Of a stretch of DNA of 64,000 bases, positions 35,701 to 46,628 are shown in pieces. The stretch is from Siderastrea radians (taxonomy: Eukaryota > Cnidaria > Anthozoa > Scleractinia > Rhizangiidae). Under the pieces are notes generated by a model. That model ran no database searches. It was not told the DNA's origin and was given only the letters and a program-made list of their open reading frames with translations. The stretch is taken from assembly GCA_964017195.1 (NCBI GenBank), contig OZ024890.1:47159093-47223092 (forward strand). The letters are read 5' to 3'. How positions within the stretch are numbered: position 1 is the stretch's first letter; each line of letters opens with the position of its first letter. Both the position numbers and the translations under genes were made by a program.

Positions 35701-38700
35701 ACTTGCACACACTGTTTAATAGAGGTGTGGGAGAGTTGATCGAGCACCAAGGAGAAGGTGCAAACCTTCTAATGATAGAGTTCAACCACGAATTTCAAGC
35801 AATTAGGGTAGGGTGGGATGGCCGTTGCCGTCTTCTCTCGTGGGCGTTTGATCAAGTTTGAAGGGCAGAATGCAGTGAGACTCATCTTTTAAACTTTATT
35901 CCACCTCCCTAGAGAACACCGATCTCGGAGGAATGTGTTAAAACTAGATTGGGTGTGAATACCTCTCAGATGTAATCTTCGCGCTTCATTTCGATTTGAG
36001 TTTTGAGAATAGAAGAGAACGTCAGCTCCAACAAAGTGTGCAAATGAAACTGTAGGGTTTGCATGACAAGGAAGCCTTTGCAAGGAGCCCTGTACGTCAC
36101 GCAAATTTTGCACTCCCTGATTGGCAAACTTTGGCCAAGGACATAGCGAGTTCATGGTATACTCAAGCTCGGAAACTTCGTAAACTGTAAAACCCAAATA
36201 CACTTTTGAATCGCCTGGCAAAAAGATATGAAATACTCCCAGAAGGTGTGAATTGTCTTTCCACTGAATTGTTCAATAATTCCTTACTGTGTAGTCTCCT
36301 ACGCAGCCATTTTTAGGGTTGTCACGTAATGTTCCTCCCTACCTGCAGGGCATTTATTTTTTTGAGAACCCGGTGCCAAGCTGCTGGCAACAAATCAAAG
36401 TTTACTTTAAAAAACTACCAGTCTGCATAGTCTGCACAGTCTGCATGGTCTGCAGTCTGCAGTCTACATTTTAACATGACCGCTTCCCTTGAGAGTTTAA
36501 AATATCAAGAATCTACTTATTTTGCAAAACAAAATTTGGGATGGTACTTGGATTAGCTGCCACAATTCCCCAAAATTTTGCCACAGAATCAATTGTAAAA
36601 CATGACAAACAAACCTACCTCGCATTCTTTTGGATCCATCTGGTTGAGTGTTCTCATACATCAAGTGTACATGTGTAACCTACACATAGCATTCATAACA
36701 GTTAAACAATCAGTTGTCTATATTTGCCTTTTCCAACAAAACTAGAAGTCAAGGTAAAAGCAAAGTTGCACACGTGCCACAAGGGGCCACACAGTTGGTA
36801 ATTAACTCTAGTTAAATTCTGTAGCATGAAGAAACTAAGATCACCATTACCTCACCCTGGATGGGATAGCAGTCCATCACAGGGTTACCCACAACAATTA
36901 TTTGCCAGCAACCATTTATTTACCTGCACAGAACTTAGTAAAATTTCTTGTCTAAGAAAACAACAAGAAACAGCGCTGAGACCAGCCTTATACAGTGTGT
37001 ACCACTTTCCCTCTGACCTCCCCACCCTCCCCCTCTCACCGACCCTCTGATCCCCTGACAAAACGGGTAATGCTTTAATTCATACAGAAGGCAAGAATAA
37101 ACAAATAAAATACAATTTGTTTATTCCTGCCTTTTGCTCCACCCACTACACCAACCTGCCTCTACTATCAGGGTGTGGTAGGGTATTGGTTAGCATCTTG
37201 TACTTTTGATGTGCACAAACAGACGGGGTATAGAGGGGTAACTTCCTCGACATCGCGGTCAAAACCTATGTTTGTACTACTACATGTATGTCTTTTGCAA
37301 CAAAAATTTAAACACCAGACAAAAGCAGGATACAAGAAATTAATATAAACAACCTGGCCCCAGTTGTTCAAAAGTTGGATAGCGCTATCCACCGGATAAA
37401 TCACTATCCAGTGGATAACGCAATTGGTTTCCTTAACACTTATCCACTGGATAGCGATTTATCGAGTCGACCAGCACCTCATTGAACATCTCACATGATT
37501 GGCCATAAGAACAATAAGACAAAGGGCACAAACAATGCCCCTATCCCTGAAGACAATGAGCAATACTGTTTTAGAATGCCTCTGAAATTAGAGGTTCACA
37601 AGAGGTACTGGACTACTCGATTTATCCGGGGGATAGCACTATCCAGCTTTTGAACAACTGGGGCCTCTACATTTTTGGGATGATACATCTTGGGATGGTC
37701 CGAGAAACTCACATTTCCTGAAGGCAGTACCTACCAACGGAAAGGTTTTTTTGCACAGTTTATGACTATGTGGGAAAAGCTAGCCTGTTCCAGGCTCTCG
37801 GTTTGTGGGGAAAGAGCGAAAAAGCGGGCGAGCGCGGAAAAGACGAGCGGGGACGAAGGCGAGCGAAGGAAAGAGAGCCTGTAAGAATTTCTTTAACGGC
37901 CCTCTGTCGGTATAGCAGGAGCTGCTATACCCTCTGATTGGCTAATTTTGACAGGAAATGCGGATATCGCGCGATCCGCGCAAGCCATCTTTGTCAACTG
38001 ACGCCGACTGATACCTGATCGGGGTGTTGACGAAGTGTTGACATTTCCTGTCAAAATTAGCCAATCAGAGGGTATAGCAGCTCCTGCTATACCGACAGAG
38101 GGCCGTTAAAGAAATTCTTACAGGCTCTCTTTCCTTCGCTCGCCTTCGTCCCCGCTCGTCTTTTCCGCGCTCGCCCGCTTTTTCGCTCTTTCCCCACAAA
38201 CCGAGAGCCTGGAACAGGCTAGGGAAAAGCATATCCCAGCAAGGGCTATTGCAATCCAAAAGAAAACTGGGGGGTAGCCATGCTTGGTTACTTGAGCTTA
38301 AAATTAATTTGTTAAGTTTTCAGAATCACAGATGCTTAATTATTTCTGAAAAATATGTGGTTACCCACACTTCCTTTTAGGATTCCAAGAGCCTATCATA
38401 GAGGGATGGGAGAGGGAGGGGAGGGAGAGAGGGAGGGATGGAGGAAGAAAGGGATGGATGGAGGGAGGGAGGAAGAAAGGGATGGATGGAGGGAGGGAGA
38501 GAGGGAGAAGGGAGGGAGGGAGGGAGAGAAGGAGAAGGGAGGGAGGGATGGAGGAAGAAAGGGATGGATGGAGGGAGGGAGGGAGGGAGGAAGGGAGGGA
38601 GGGAGGGAGAGAGGGAGGATGGATGGATTGAAAGAATAGGGGAAGGACGGAATTTCGAAATCTGGGATTTGTGAATGCAGGCAAGCCCTGCTTTATGAAA

Positions 38701-41700
38701 AGCTACTTAATATGAACACAAATGACAAATGATGCAGTCACTTTCTGGCCCCAAGGGTGTCTGTTATAATGGTCTTGGAAGGTTTTTGATGGTGTATGCA
38801 GGTGTGATGAATAATAAACATGCTTCTAGTATTTTAATGGCACAACGGAACACTGTTCCCTTAAAAGACAGTCACGTGTATCAAACAATTTATGATTACT
38901 TGATATTTGTGTTCTAGGGATTGGTTTCTATTTGCCTTGTTTGACACTCTGAACACAACAGAAGCTGTGAAAGAGCAACACCTCTCAAGGCAACAAATGC
39001 TTTTAATAAAAAAGTCCAAGTTAGCAGCAGATGTCCAACCAACTTCATAAGATGTCCGATCAGAATAAATCAAGGTTTGTAAGGTCTGCCATACCAATGG
39101 TGAAAGTTCCTTTCTCTATTTCAACTGGAACATCACCCTTTTGAATTCAGTTCCAAGATAGTTTGGCCACATTATACAAATTGAATGAGTTGACATAATC
39201 CTGAGTAGTTCAGATGAATGTGAATTTACGTTCTAAGTGGTGTTTTTTCTCAGTATTGCCATCATGTCTGCTTAGGACCTCTTACGCCCTGATAAACAAG
39301 ACAAGCCCTTTATTGGGTAGCCTACAGTCTACTCCACTGCATTTTACAAGAAGATAAATTTTGCAAATACAGGTACTATTTCAGTGAAACTCATAGGTAA
39401 AACATCACTATAATATGCACCTTGCCATATGCAGAGAAGTAATTGCGCAGGTCATCTTCTGTGGTACCATTTGCAATTCCGCCAACAAAGATCTTCAGTG
39501 CATTGTCATCTCGCTGAAAATAAGGAACATAATTCACACACATTTAAATTTAAGAGCTAGAAATTCATGTGATGAAGAATGCTTTGGTCCGAAGGAGTTC
39601 TTTAACAAACAATAATTTTTATTCAAAACCTACATTTGGTTGCTGAGCGATGGACCCTGCCTGGCCTGGGCCACGTGGCACTGCTTGCTTGGGATCAACC
39701 TAATGATGCAAACAATATTGACCAATATTGAGAAAATACATTGGCCACGGTGCGTAAAAAGAGTAAACAATAAAGACAAACCACAAACACAGCCTTACTG
39801 TTTTATTGTCAACCACATGAGGTCCGGCATGATTAAGTACATCATTTACTGCATTTGGATCTTGAAATGTCACAAAACCAAAGCCCCTTGTAAAGAATAC
39901 AAAACCACATTGTTTTAAACACAACACATTTGGAATCATGTACATGTGCACTCAAGTACATAAATAAATAATTGAATTTGGAAGTGTTGGTTTTTGTGGA
40001 GGGAGGAAAACCGGAGAAAACCCTCGGAGCAAGGACGAGAACCAACAACAAACTCAGCTCACATATAACACCGGGCCCGGGAATCGAACCCGAGCCACAC
40101 TGGTGGAAGGCGAATGCTCTCACCACTGCGCCATCCCTGCTCCCCTTTAAAGCCATCAATATTGATTGAGACATGTGCAGATAATTTTATACACAATGTC
40201 TGTACAGTTTTGTAACAGCAAAGTGACTCAGGGACTGCAAGAGCCTACATTATATTCCATTCCACTGATGCCATTCTCACTAGAAAGGCCCTTATGCTAC
40301 ATGTTGGCTCATGCTTGCACCGCTAGTGAAAAGCTTGCACGCCGACAACAGTGATGATACAACCTGCTTTGACAGGCATTAATAAGCACACTACTGAATT
40401 ATTATTCTCTAGTCAGTTTTCAACATTATGATTACCTTGGCTTTTTAGTCATTGGATCTCTCATAACAACAACATCAGATACTACCCCAAATCTCTGGAA
40501 ATAATTCTTCAGGGAATCTGTAAATGAAAGAAAAATTTTAATACTACAATGCTTGACAATTTTATTCAAGGTGCTTACAATCCACAATGCAGACTAAAAT
40601 CTCCCGAGCATTTCTTCCTATGTGAGGTGAAAAACACACATGAAGTGGGAATTTCAACTCTAAGTAGAGCCTGATTTACCATGAATATTGCCTTTCACGA
40701 GTTCATTATGCATAATGCCTTCCTTGGAGTGTGCATGCAGGTCTGTAACTTGTCAAGGACAAAATTTTATTTCACGAACTTCGGCATCACAAATGTATCT
40801 GAGGACTTGCAAGTACTTGACCAGGTGTGACAGAGAGTGAATTCATTCGTCACAAGTTCAACTTTACTGATCACAAGGTGGACAAAATGGTGATTATGAG
40901 AGAAAACTTTATTTGCCTCCAGTTGATTTATCTAAAGTTGGCAATATTGAGGCATTATCACTTGTCACAAGTCCTTATCCTACCACTATTTAATGTTAAA
41001 ATCCAAGTAAGTCCAGGCCTGACTTGGATTTTGGCCAAGCAAAGATCATGCATACTAGGTTTGGAGGTTGTTTAGAGGTTTAAGTACTACACTGAGTTCC
41101 TACTTCTATAATAAGCACAAGAACAAGAAGTCCAGATGGGCTGGATAAACAAAATTTAGTATAGCCATGTAACTGATCTCTTTTTCGTTTAATATAAGAA
41201 TGCATCTGAAGGTTTACTTTATAAATAAGGTAGTAGGACTGACTTTAACAAGCTTGTTTTGGAAACAAATAACTCAGACCCGTAAATATTTACTCACAAA
41301 CAATTGCTATAATCTTGTAAAACTGACATTGAGCTTTCGACAAATTGTTGTCAGAGGTGACAATTTTTGCACCTCAGGTGGCAAATCCCATTTGAGTTGT
41401 GCAGCATTTTAAGGCTTAACCTTTCAGGATATGTTTTAGTAACAACAAATTAGGAGTTTATTCCTATACAGAAAACGAAAAAATAAGCGGGAGCTCAGAC
41501 GCAACTCCGATTACTTCGTTAGATATCGGCATTTATACTAAAAAGCATGTGCCATGTTGTTAAGTGGCTATAATATCAAGTGGAAAGCCATGTTTGTTCT
41601 GGGCTCCCATGAAAAGTTTCTCGCACTTCATTTCAATAAGCTGCCCAAATTTCATTCAGATACGATATTTTTACGTCTTTATTTTCAAAATACCTTTCAG

Positions 41701-42957
41701 TGCAGTCCGTACCTGCCCTTAAAAATTGCCAGTTTCTTGCCGAAATCTCCTCGTAAACAGCTCGTGATCGGCCGCCATTTTGAATTCTCTTTGGAAAGCC
41801 GCTCTTTAAAGTGTTTGTGTTAACAAAGGGCCAATTATTGGTCGAAGAATACCAAGAATCCACAGTATTTCTCGTGTACTGTTGGAACTCAATATGGCGT
41901 CGTAAACAATAAAAAATGCTTAGCAATGTAGAAGTTCTATTAATCTTTCACTTATTTCATGCTGAGTCATATCTGCGCGTAGCAGAGATCGGATATCAAA
42001 AGTTTTGCTAGGTGGACAAATAACGTTCAGAAAGTAACATGGACGTGAAAAGCGATTGCAAATCACCTCTAAAACTGTAGTGCTAAAGGATTCCACTTTC
42101 TTTTTCCTCTAACTTCCCTAGAACTATTCCTTATCGTCGCTAGTCGAAATATGAATAATTGCTTCAGAGCTGTCAACACAAGAACATATTGTATCCCATT
42201 TCAGAATGATAATGTTAAAACATTGCAAAATAGCACTCGTAGCAACCAACTTTGGCCTTCGTTTTTGGTGCTTCAAGCTTAGGAGAAATCCTTATCTCTT
42301 GGATTTGGCTACAACTTAATATACATGTACTTTCACATACTTGAGTTTTTAGGTATGTTTTCTTTTTGACCTGAAGCCAGTCCTACTACCTTAACGCACT
42401 GTTGTTACCCCTTGGACAATGTTACATTGCGTGGTTCCAGAAAACATCCATACCTCCCCCCCCCCCCCTGTTATCATTTCACGCCAGTACCCATACGTGA
42501 AATATAAACCATTAACAATACTGCACAAGCAAAACAAAAAGTGAAGTTATTCTTCTTGTCCTTGTGCTTAATTAATGTTAATTCTACACGATGCTTCATA
42601 CCAAACCGTTAGCGTAGAGAAAGAAATTAACGTAAAGGGTTATAAGATTCAGACTCTAGCAGCTAATTCATAAGTATACAGACTTTAACAAAAAGGTTAA
42701 CCATAAATATAACAGAGAAACGACTTGGAGTGGGCAAGCCACACCAAAAAATACCTTCTGTCGTGTCGTGGGACAAACCACCAACGAAGACTTTCCTTTA
42801 AAAAAGAGAGAAGTGAAAATAGCCACGTGCCCACCACAACCAACAAACAAGCTAAGCTGTGACGAGAAGAAGTTCAATTCGCGTTCCCTGGAGAACAACA
42901 CATTGACAAAAATGATTCATACCCAATATCATCTCCCTGGGTTCCTCCTTTGACCAT
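20749..42957 (-). CDS. DAZAP1-like: DAZAP1-like RNA-binding protein, two RRMs, 13 exons, 436 aa
   Basis: An hnRNP-type protein; DAZAP1 relatives bind mRNA and act in splicing and translation control. Exons in transcript order (plus coordinates): 42923-42957, 42755-42795, 40436-40517, 39799-39886, 39634-39699, 39421-39513, 36619-36679, 32298-32380, 26308-26440, 25601-25726, 24130-24228, 21390-21596, 20749-20945. All introns are GT-AG and phases agree (1311 bases). RRM1: RNP2 KVFVGG (13-18), RNP1 RGFGFVTF (53-60). RRM2: RNP2 KIFVGG (111-116), RNP1 RGFGFVTF (155-162), ending VEVKRAE (184-190). The remainder is Gly/Tyr/Ala/Pro-rich with polyalanine, presumably disordered. The start MVKGGTQGDDIGKVFVGG and the GFHPYGR C-terminus resemble DAZAP1 (GFHPYRR, recalled) rather than Musashi or hnRNP A. 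Human DAZAP1 is about 407 aa. The protein is complete. Confidence 0.9.
21520..21543 (-). repeat. GCA/CTG triplet run coding polyalanine in DAZAP1-like exon 12
   Basis: A CTG run on the plus strand is read on the minus strand as GCA alanine codons and gives a polyalanine block in the disordered C-terminal region. Being a pure triplet run it should be length-polymorphic. Confidence 0.85.
22261..22747. repeat. direct tandem duplication, ~243-bp unit, two copies
   Basis: The segment beginning 'ctcccacctccccttgga' at about 22261 recurs at about 22504. The two are almost identical through 'acaaacccaacagaaaatac'. High identity points to a recent duplication. Intron 11 of the DAZAP1-like gene. Confidence 0.9.
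23195..23555. repeat. imperfect direct repeat 'gaccgtcgataaagtgggatg'-type, two copies
   Basis: Blocks at about 23195-23290 and 23449-23555 share 'accgtcgataaagtgggatg', 'aaaacttat', 'ctgtttcgtgtag' and 'gcgaagag/aatttgaaa', roughly 250 bases apart. In an intron of the DAZAP1-like gene; unknown repeat. Confidence 0.65.
24671..24814. mobile_element. 144-bp MITE, ~34-bp inverted ends
   Basis: Left end 'ctaaattcaattttgagac' and right end its inverse 'gtctcaaaattgaatttag', continuing with few mismatches to about 34 bp. No clear target duplication. Located in intron 10 of the DAZAP1-like gene. Confidence 0.75.
28494..28678. repeat. 23-bp perfect inverted repeat pair
   Basis: The arm at 28494-28516 (core gaagaattagcgtattac) is exactly inverted at 28656-28678, with a further few matching bases inward. 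About 140 bases separate the arms. Probably the ends of a small element. Confidence 0.7.
29441..29860. repeat. imperfect tandem duplication, ~205-bp unit
   Basis: Repeated landmarks are 'acaactgcttcacttatagtt', 'gagaccatc.agatt.aaaac', 'gcataagttttgcgg' and 'acagctttaaac' at about 200-base spacing; a partial third copy begins near 29850. Located in an intron of the DAZAP1-like gene. Confidence 0.7.
33333..33527. mobile_element. MITE with 'acaggtcac' ends, copy 1
   Basis: Nearly identical to 49033-49240, sharing 'ttaccgataaataaacaagc', 'taaacagtgtcccct' and 'tatgccaggggacactgtcc'. The left and right parts are inverted versions of each other, with 'aggtcacctgtacagga' facing 'gacctgtacttgt'. 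The right end has degraded. Intron 7 of the DAZAP1-like gene. Confidence 0.75.
34477..34922. repeat. three tandem copies of a ~152-bp unit
   Basis: Copies start at 34477, 34629 and 34781 with 'ttgaactgcagtgatagagt' and run through 'tctccccttcccttgtggtc' to 'gcagactgggaattttta'. Near-identity implies recent amplification. Each unit contains an internal 'cagactg' heptamer run whose number varies. Intron 7 of the DAZAP1-like gene. Confidence 0.95.
36419..36490. repeat. inverted partial copy of the 152-bp unit
   Basis: 'ccagtctgcatagtctgcac' and 'ctacattttaacatgacc' are the reverse complement of the 'catgttaaaatgcagactgc' part of the array at 34477-34922. The copy lies about 1.5 kb away and just before exon 7 in plus coordinates. 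Confidence 0.75.
37353..37671. mobile_element. MITE with 'ggccccagttgttcaaaag' ends
   Basis: Left end 'ggccccagttgttcaaaag' and right end 'cttttgaacaactggggcc' are exact inverses. Inside, 'ggatagcgctatcc'-type motifs and 'gataaatc' repeat in both orientations. Target duplication unclear. Intron 6 of the DAZAP1-like gene. Confidence 0.8.
37781..38221. mobile_element. 441-bp foldback element, TAGCCTG ends, 9-bp TSD
   Basis: Two ~165-bp arms are almost perfect inverse copies around a ~100-bp centre. The element begins TAGCCTGTTCCAGGCTCTCG and ends with the inverse. The same 9 bp, GGGAAAAGC, flanks it on both sides (37772-37780 and 38222-38230). A 9-bp duplication suggests a Mutator-like origin. 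High arm identity suggests recent insertion or arm homogenisation. Intron 6 of the DAZAP1-like gene. Confidence 0.9.
38401..38632. repeat. purine-rich GGGA/GGAT microsatellite
   Basis: About 230 bases of almost pure purine on the plus strand built from gggagg, ggatgg and gaagaaag blocks. Many closely spaced GGG runs make a G-quadruplex or triplex possible. The apparent open frames of Gly/Glu/Arg on this strand are repeat artefacts. On the transcribed sense of the DAZAP1-like gene the tract is pyrimidine-rich. Confidence 0.9.
39973..40147 (-). mobile_element. tRNA-derived SINE in intron 3 of the DAZAP1-like gene
   Basis: On the minus strand it starts like a tRNA: 'ggagcagggatggcgcagtg' holds an A-box (TGGCGCAGTGGT, plus 40122-40133), followed by a B-box (GGTTCGATTCC, plus 40080-40090). 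A non-tRNA body follows, with 'tttctccggttttcctccc'. The intact Pol III promoter boxes and the tail rule out a plain tRNA gene. Exact ends and any target duplication are uncertain. Confidence 0.8.
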
Positions 42958-45900
42958 TTTCTCGTTATACTGTGGGGAATTTACGCTGTAAACTTCAAAT
43001 TGCTGTTCACAAATGTGCACGAAAAGCTTGCATGTGTCCTTCCTGGTAAAATGGCTGCCGATTGAGTATCCCGGATGAACATGGTCCTCGCAAGGCCTCC
43101 TGGGACATTTCTAACACTTTTCATGTTTATTCATTCCTTTTCCCTTTATCTTTCTTTCTTTCTTTATTTTCCTTTGTACTTTTTGTCGTTTTTTTCTTTT
43201 CTTTACGACTTTTGAAAGGCAGTTCAGTTTTCTCTTCTGAGTTGACTTTCACAATTTTGACAGAGATTTTTCTAGCGTTGATAGGAAACGTTCTCAATTT
43301 CATTTCAAACAATTTAAGGAGTGGAAGAGTCCACGTAGCTGCAATATAACCCCCCCCCCCTCCCCTACCAAAAAAAAAAAAAAAACGGGTGCCAACCTTG
43401 AATTGCAATTTCCAAACTCACAAACGACTCCTGATCCAAGTAGATAATTCACAAGGATTTGTTGCTTTCATCAAACATTTCTTATTATTCGAAGACTATA
43501 GCAGTTTTTCCTTTGTTGAATTCGGTGAACAATTAGGTTTGCGTTAATTTAAAGCATATAAAGCCTTCATTTGGTAATATGATAAGACACAAGATGTTCT
43601 CGTTTGTGGTTCCCTGGGATTGTGTCCGTAATGGGCTCCTGTTGAAACACAATGGTTGTAGCCTGCCTTTAGTTTCGGATACACATTGAGAAGCTCAATT
43701 CTAATTATTTGACGAGATGGCAATTCTGGATTAGGGTAATAGTACTTTGACAGGGACCGCGCGAGGGGTGGGCTGAGGGGGCTTTAGCCCCCCCCCCCCC
43801 CCACCCCCCACATTTTGGTGCCATTAAAAAATAATAATCGTAAAGTTGGAAAATTCATTAGTCAGTGATTAGTTTCAGGGTTAACCAGTACTGTGGTTTT
43901 CCCGTGGTTTCAGATTTAATTTTCATATGGACCAAACAAAAACGGAATACTCTTCAAAGTTCAAATCGCCTCGCTATCATTTGGCTTCGGATTAGTTGAA
44001 ACTCGCGTGCGCTCTAGGGGAAGTCTATCTTGAAGAGTTTGAACCTGCTCAGATTTTAATCCCAATCGACGGTAGTTGAAACTCTCGCTGTCGTTTGGCC
44101 TCTAATTCATGAACTCTCATTGACTCTCTTATGCTTTTAAAGAGTTTGATTTTTCTTGACTCTCGTTCGTGCCTGGCCAGCATATTACGAACTGTAGTCT
44201 GTCTCCATATTTGCTGAAAATCAACCTGACTTCTTGAAGCCTCGATCTATGTGCATGTAAACTTTGCAACTAGGATAGCTGCCGCAATATCTCTTTCGTT
44301 CCTATTGATGACAAATAAGGGACGCTGCAGTCAGGACATACCGACAAACTGACTTTGGCGAACTATATATTTCATGATACTCAGCTCAGTTTCTCAGTTT
44401 GCCTTACACAAGTTTTCAGAAAAACATTTTTGAGTTTGAGATTTTAAATGCGAATACGCCAGGGTTTTGCACCTTGCCGGATACGTCTTAAAATGTGTGC
44501 AGAGATGAAAGAAGAGGCTCATCAGGCATATCACTTTAGGACTATTCTGGCTATTCCTATTAAGGTTTAGGAATACCCAGAATACCGACTCCCTAAAAGA
44601 ACGCATTATTTTCTGTTTTGAGTAGACCAAAACGTTCCGACCGCATTCCGTTCATTTTGTTATCGTGGGTACATTACTGAGGGAAAGGAATCTTCATCTC
44701 CAAACTGAGAAAACTGTAATTGTATATTGTCTTCTATTCCGGATTAGGCCACCAAAACGTGTCCTTAGTATCGACATTGTTAATCACTGGTTGGTCGAAT
44801 AGTTTGATGTCTTTGATACTCTTTAGTACAGCTTTGATTGGTAACTTATACCGGTCTACATGATTAGTAAAAACCGACAGCTTCTAACACTTTTGGCCAC
44901 CCTAGATGCATTGTTAGTCACTAAAATCAGGAAAAGAGGAAAAAAACTTTGCGTTAGGCTGTCATTCCACCCCCTCCCCCCTCCCTCACACTTGAGCGAT
45001 CTAGGGCTACTTAGCCCCCCCCCCCCCCCGCCCGCCCCCACTTTTAAATAGGCCGCGCGGACCCTGTTTGAACAATCGGGCAAAAGAGTCAATCATGCAG
45101 TCAATAACTTTGACACAGTGTCTATCTCCTAGGAACCTTCTAGCTTCCCACAAGTGGTCTACTAATCAATGACACTAACAAAATAGGTTAGTGAGAGAGA
45201 GAGGTCATATCCGTGATGTGGATGTGCGAATGAGGTGAAATTCTTAGACCCAAAAAGTACCCATTAGGATAAAAATATACCCCACCCCCCGAAAAACAAC
45301 AACGTAGTCCCCCACCCCCACCCCCTTAAAAAAATTTCCCTCTTTTATCCGCATAACAAAATAAAAAATATCAAGAGTGAGCTATAGATTAAGGTTCGAT
45401 GCGTCCTGGAGATTCCCTTTCGCATGCGCCACTTTTCTCCTAGGGTTTTCTTTTAGGGGGGGGGGGGTTGGGGGGGCATAATTGGTAATAGTTTCCAAAT
45501 CTGGTACAATACTTCTTTTCACTTCGTCTGCGTGTGATGAAAAGTTTTTGGAATCCATTAATTCACAATTGATTAAATGCAAGTTCACTTTTCCCCTTTA
45601 CAAAAAGCTAGTTAAAAACTGGATTTTAAAAGTTTTACAAAAGGCAAAGAAAACCTTAGGTAGGACGGGTTGAAATGAGTCCTCCCAACAGTACTAGAAT
45701 TCAATGCGTCTACCTTTATCCTTTTATCATACACTCCCAAGATTTGTCTCACTGTGAACCTTGGCTAACGGTTAATCTCAGTTACATAAAACAGGGGCTT
45801 TGTTCGAAAATTGATTGCCGGCTGTACCGAGACATCAGGGTAAATCCTTATTTTGCCCCGTAAAACGTTCCTCCCATCGTTATTTATTTCCCCGGGACTC

Positions 45901-46426
45901 AGAAGATGCGCAAACCAGTCCGCTGGAGACTTGCATCACGCCAAGGCGCCCTGAATACGCTGAGCAGTTACCCGTCATGCGACATTTGCTCCTTGTTTTC
46001 AGTGGAAAAGCTATCCCTTCTACCCTCTTTGAGTTATATGGAACCAAACTTTCGCTTTCCTACCCTTAAAGGCCTGTTCACGACCTATTTTTGTTGGCTC
46101 CGCCTTTTTACACTTTTGCGATCGCAAAATGTTACGCAAAGTGGCGTTTTTTTAAAAGTTTCCCTCCCTTCCCGCTTCCCTTGTTTTTGGTCCCATCACC
46201 TCCACCCGAACACTCCTCTGTTATTGTTCACCACTACATTTACTCCGAATCTGATTGGTTTAAATTGATCTAGGAGCCATAATCATTATGGCTGGTCACG
46301 TGACGAGAAACTGTTTGTCAGCGGAGACCATCTGTAACACATGGCTCACCACTACGGTTCGTCGACTATCTAAGACACTATCAGGCAATAAGACCCACGA
46401 CGAATGCAACAGGATAGCATATAGGC

Positions 46427-46628
46427 TAGCCTGCGTAGCAAGCGTTTCCGTAAGGCTTTCCCCACGTTCAAGGCACTTTTCGCTTTTTTGGCTGCGCGAA
46501 AATTGGGGCGAGCGCAAAAAAGTGCTGCTTCTATCAGTGTTGCGCTCGCCCAATTTTTGCGCAGCCAAAAAGCGAAAAACTTCTCGAACGGACGGAAAGC
46601 CCTACGGAAACGCTTGCTACCAAGGCTA
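46427..46628. mobile_element. 202-bp foldback element, TAGCCTG ends, 9-bp TSD
   Basis: Begins TAGCCTGCGTAGCAAGCGTT; the right end, ending 'gcttgctaccaaggcta', is the imperfect inverse. Inner arms 'ttggctgcgcgaaaattggg' and its inverse are strong. Flanks CATATAGGC (46418-46426) and CATACAGGC (46629-46637) form a 9-bp duplication with one substitution. Confidence 0.85.

Noticed and set aside
38355..38684. Gly/Glu/Arg-rich frame on one strand and Pro/Ser-rich on the other
   Set aside because: Translation of the GGGA/GGAT purine microsatellite.
21390..39886. Musashi, hnRNP A/B or TIA-type identity for the two-RRM protein
   Set aside because: The IGKVFVGG start, the VEVKRAE end of RRM2, the Gly/Tyr/Pro-rich tail and the GFHPYGR C-terminus fit DAZAP1 better.
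40060..40147. A tRNA gene
   Set aside because: A and B boxes are present, but the sequence continues into a SINE body and I could not form a clean cloverleaf by eye.
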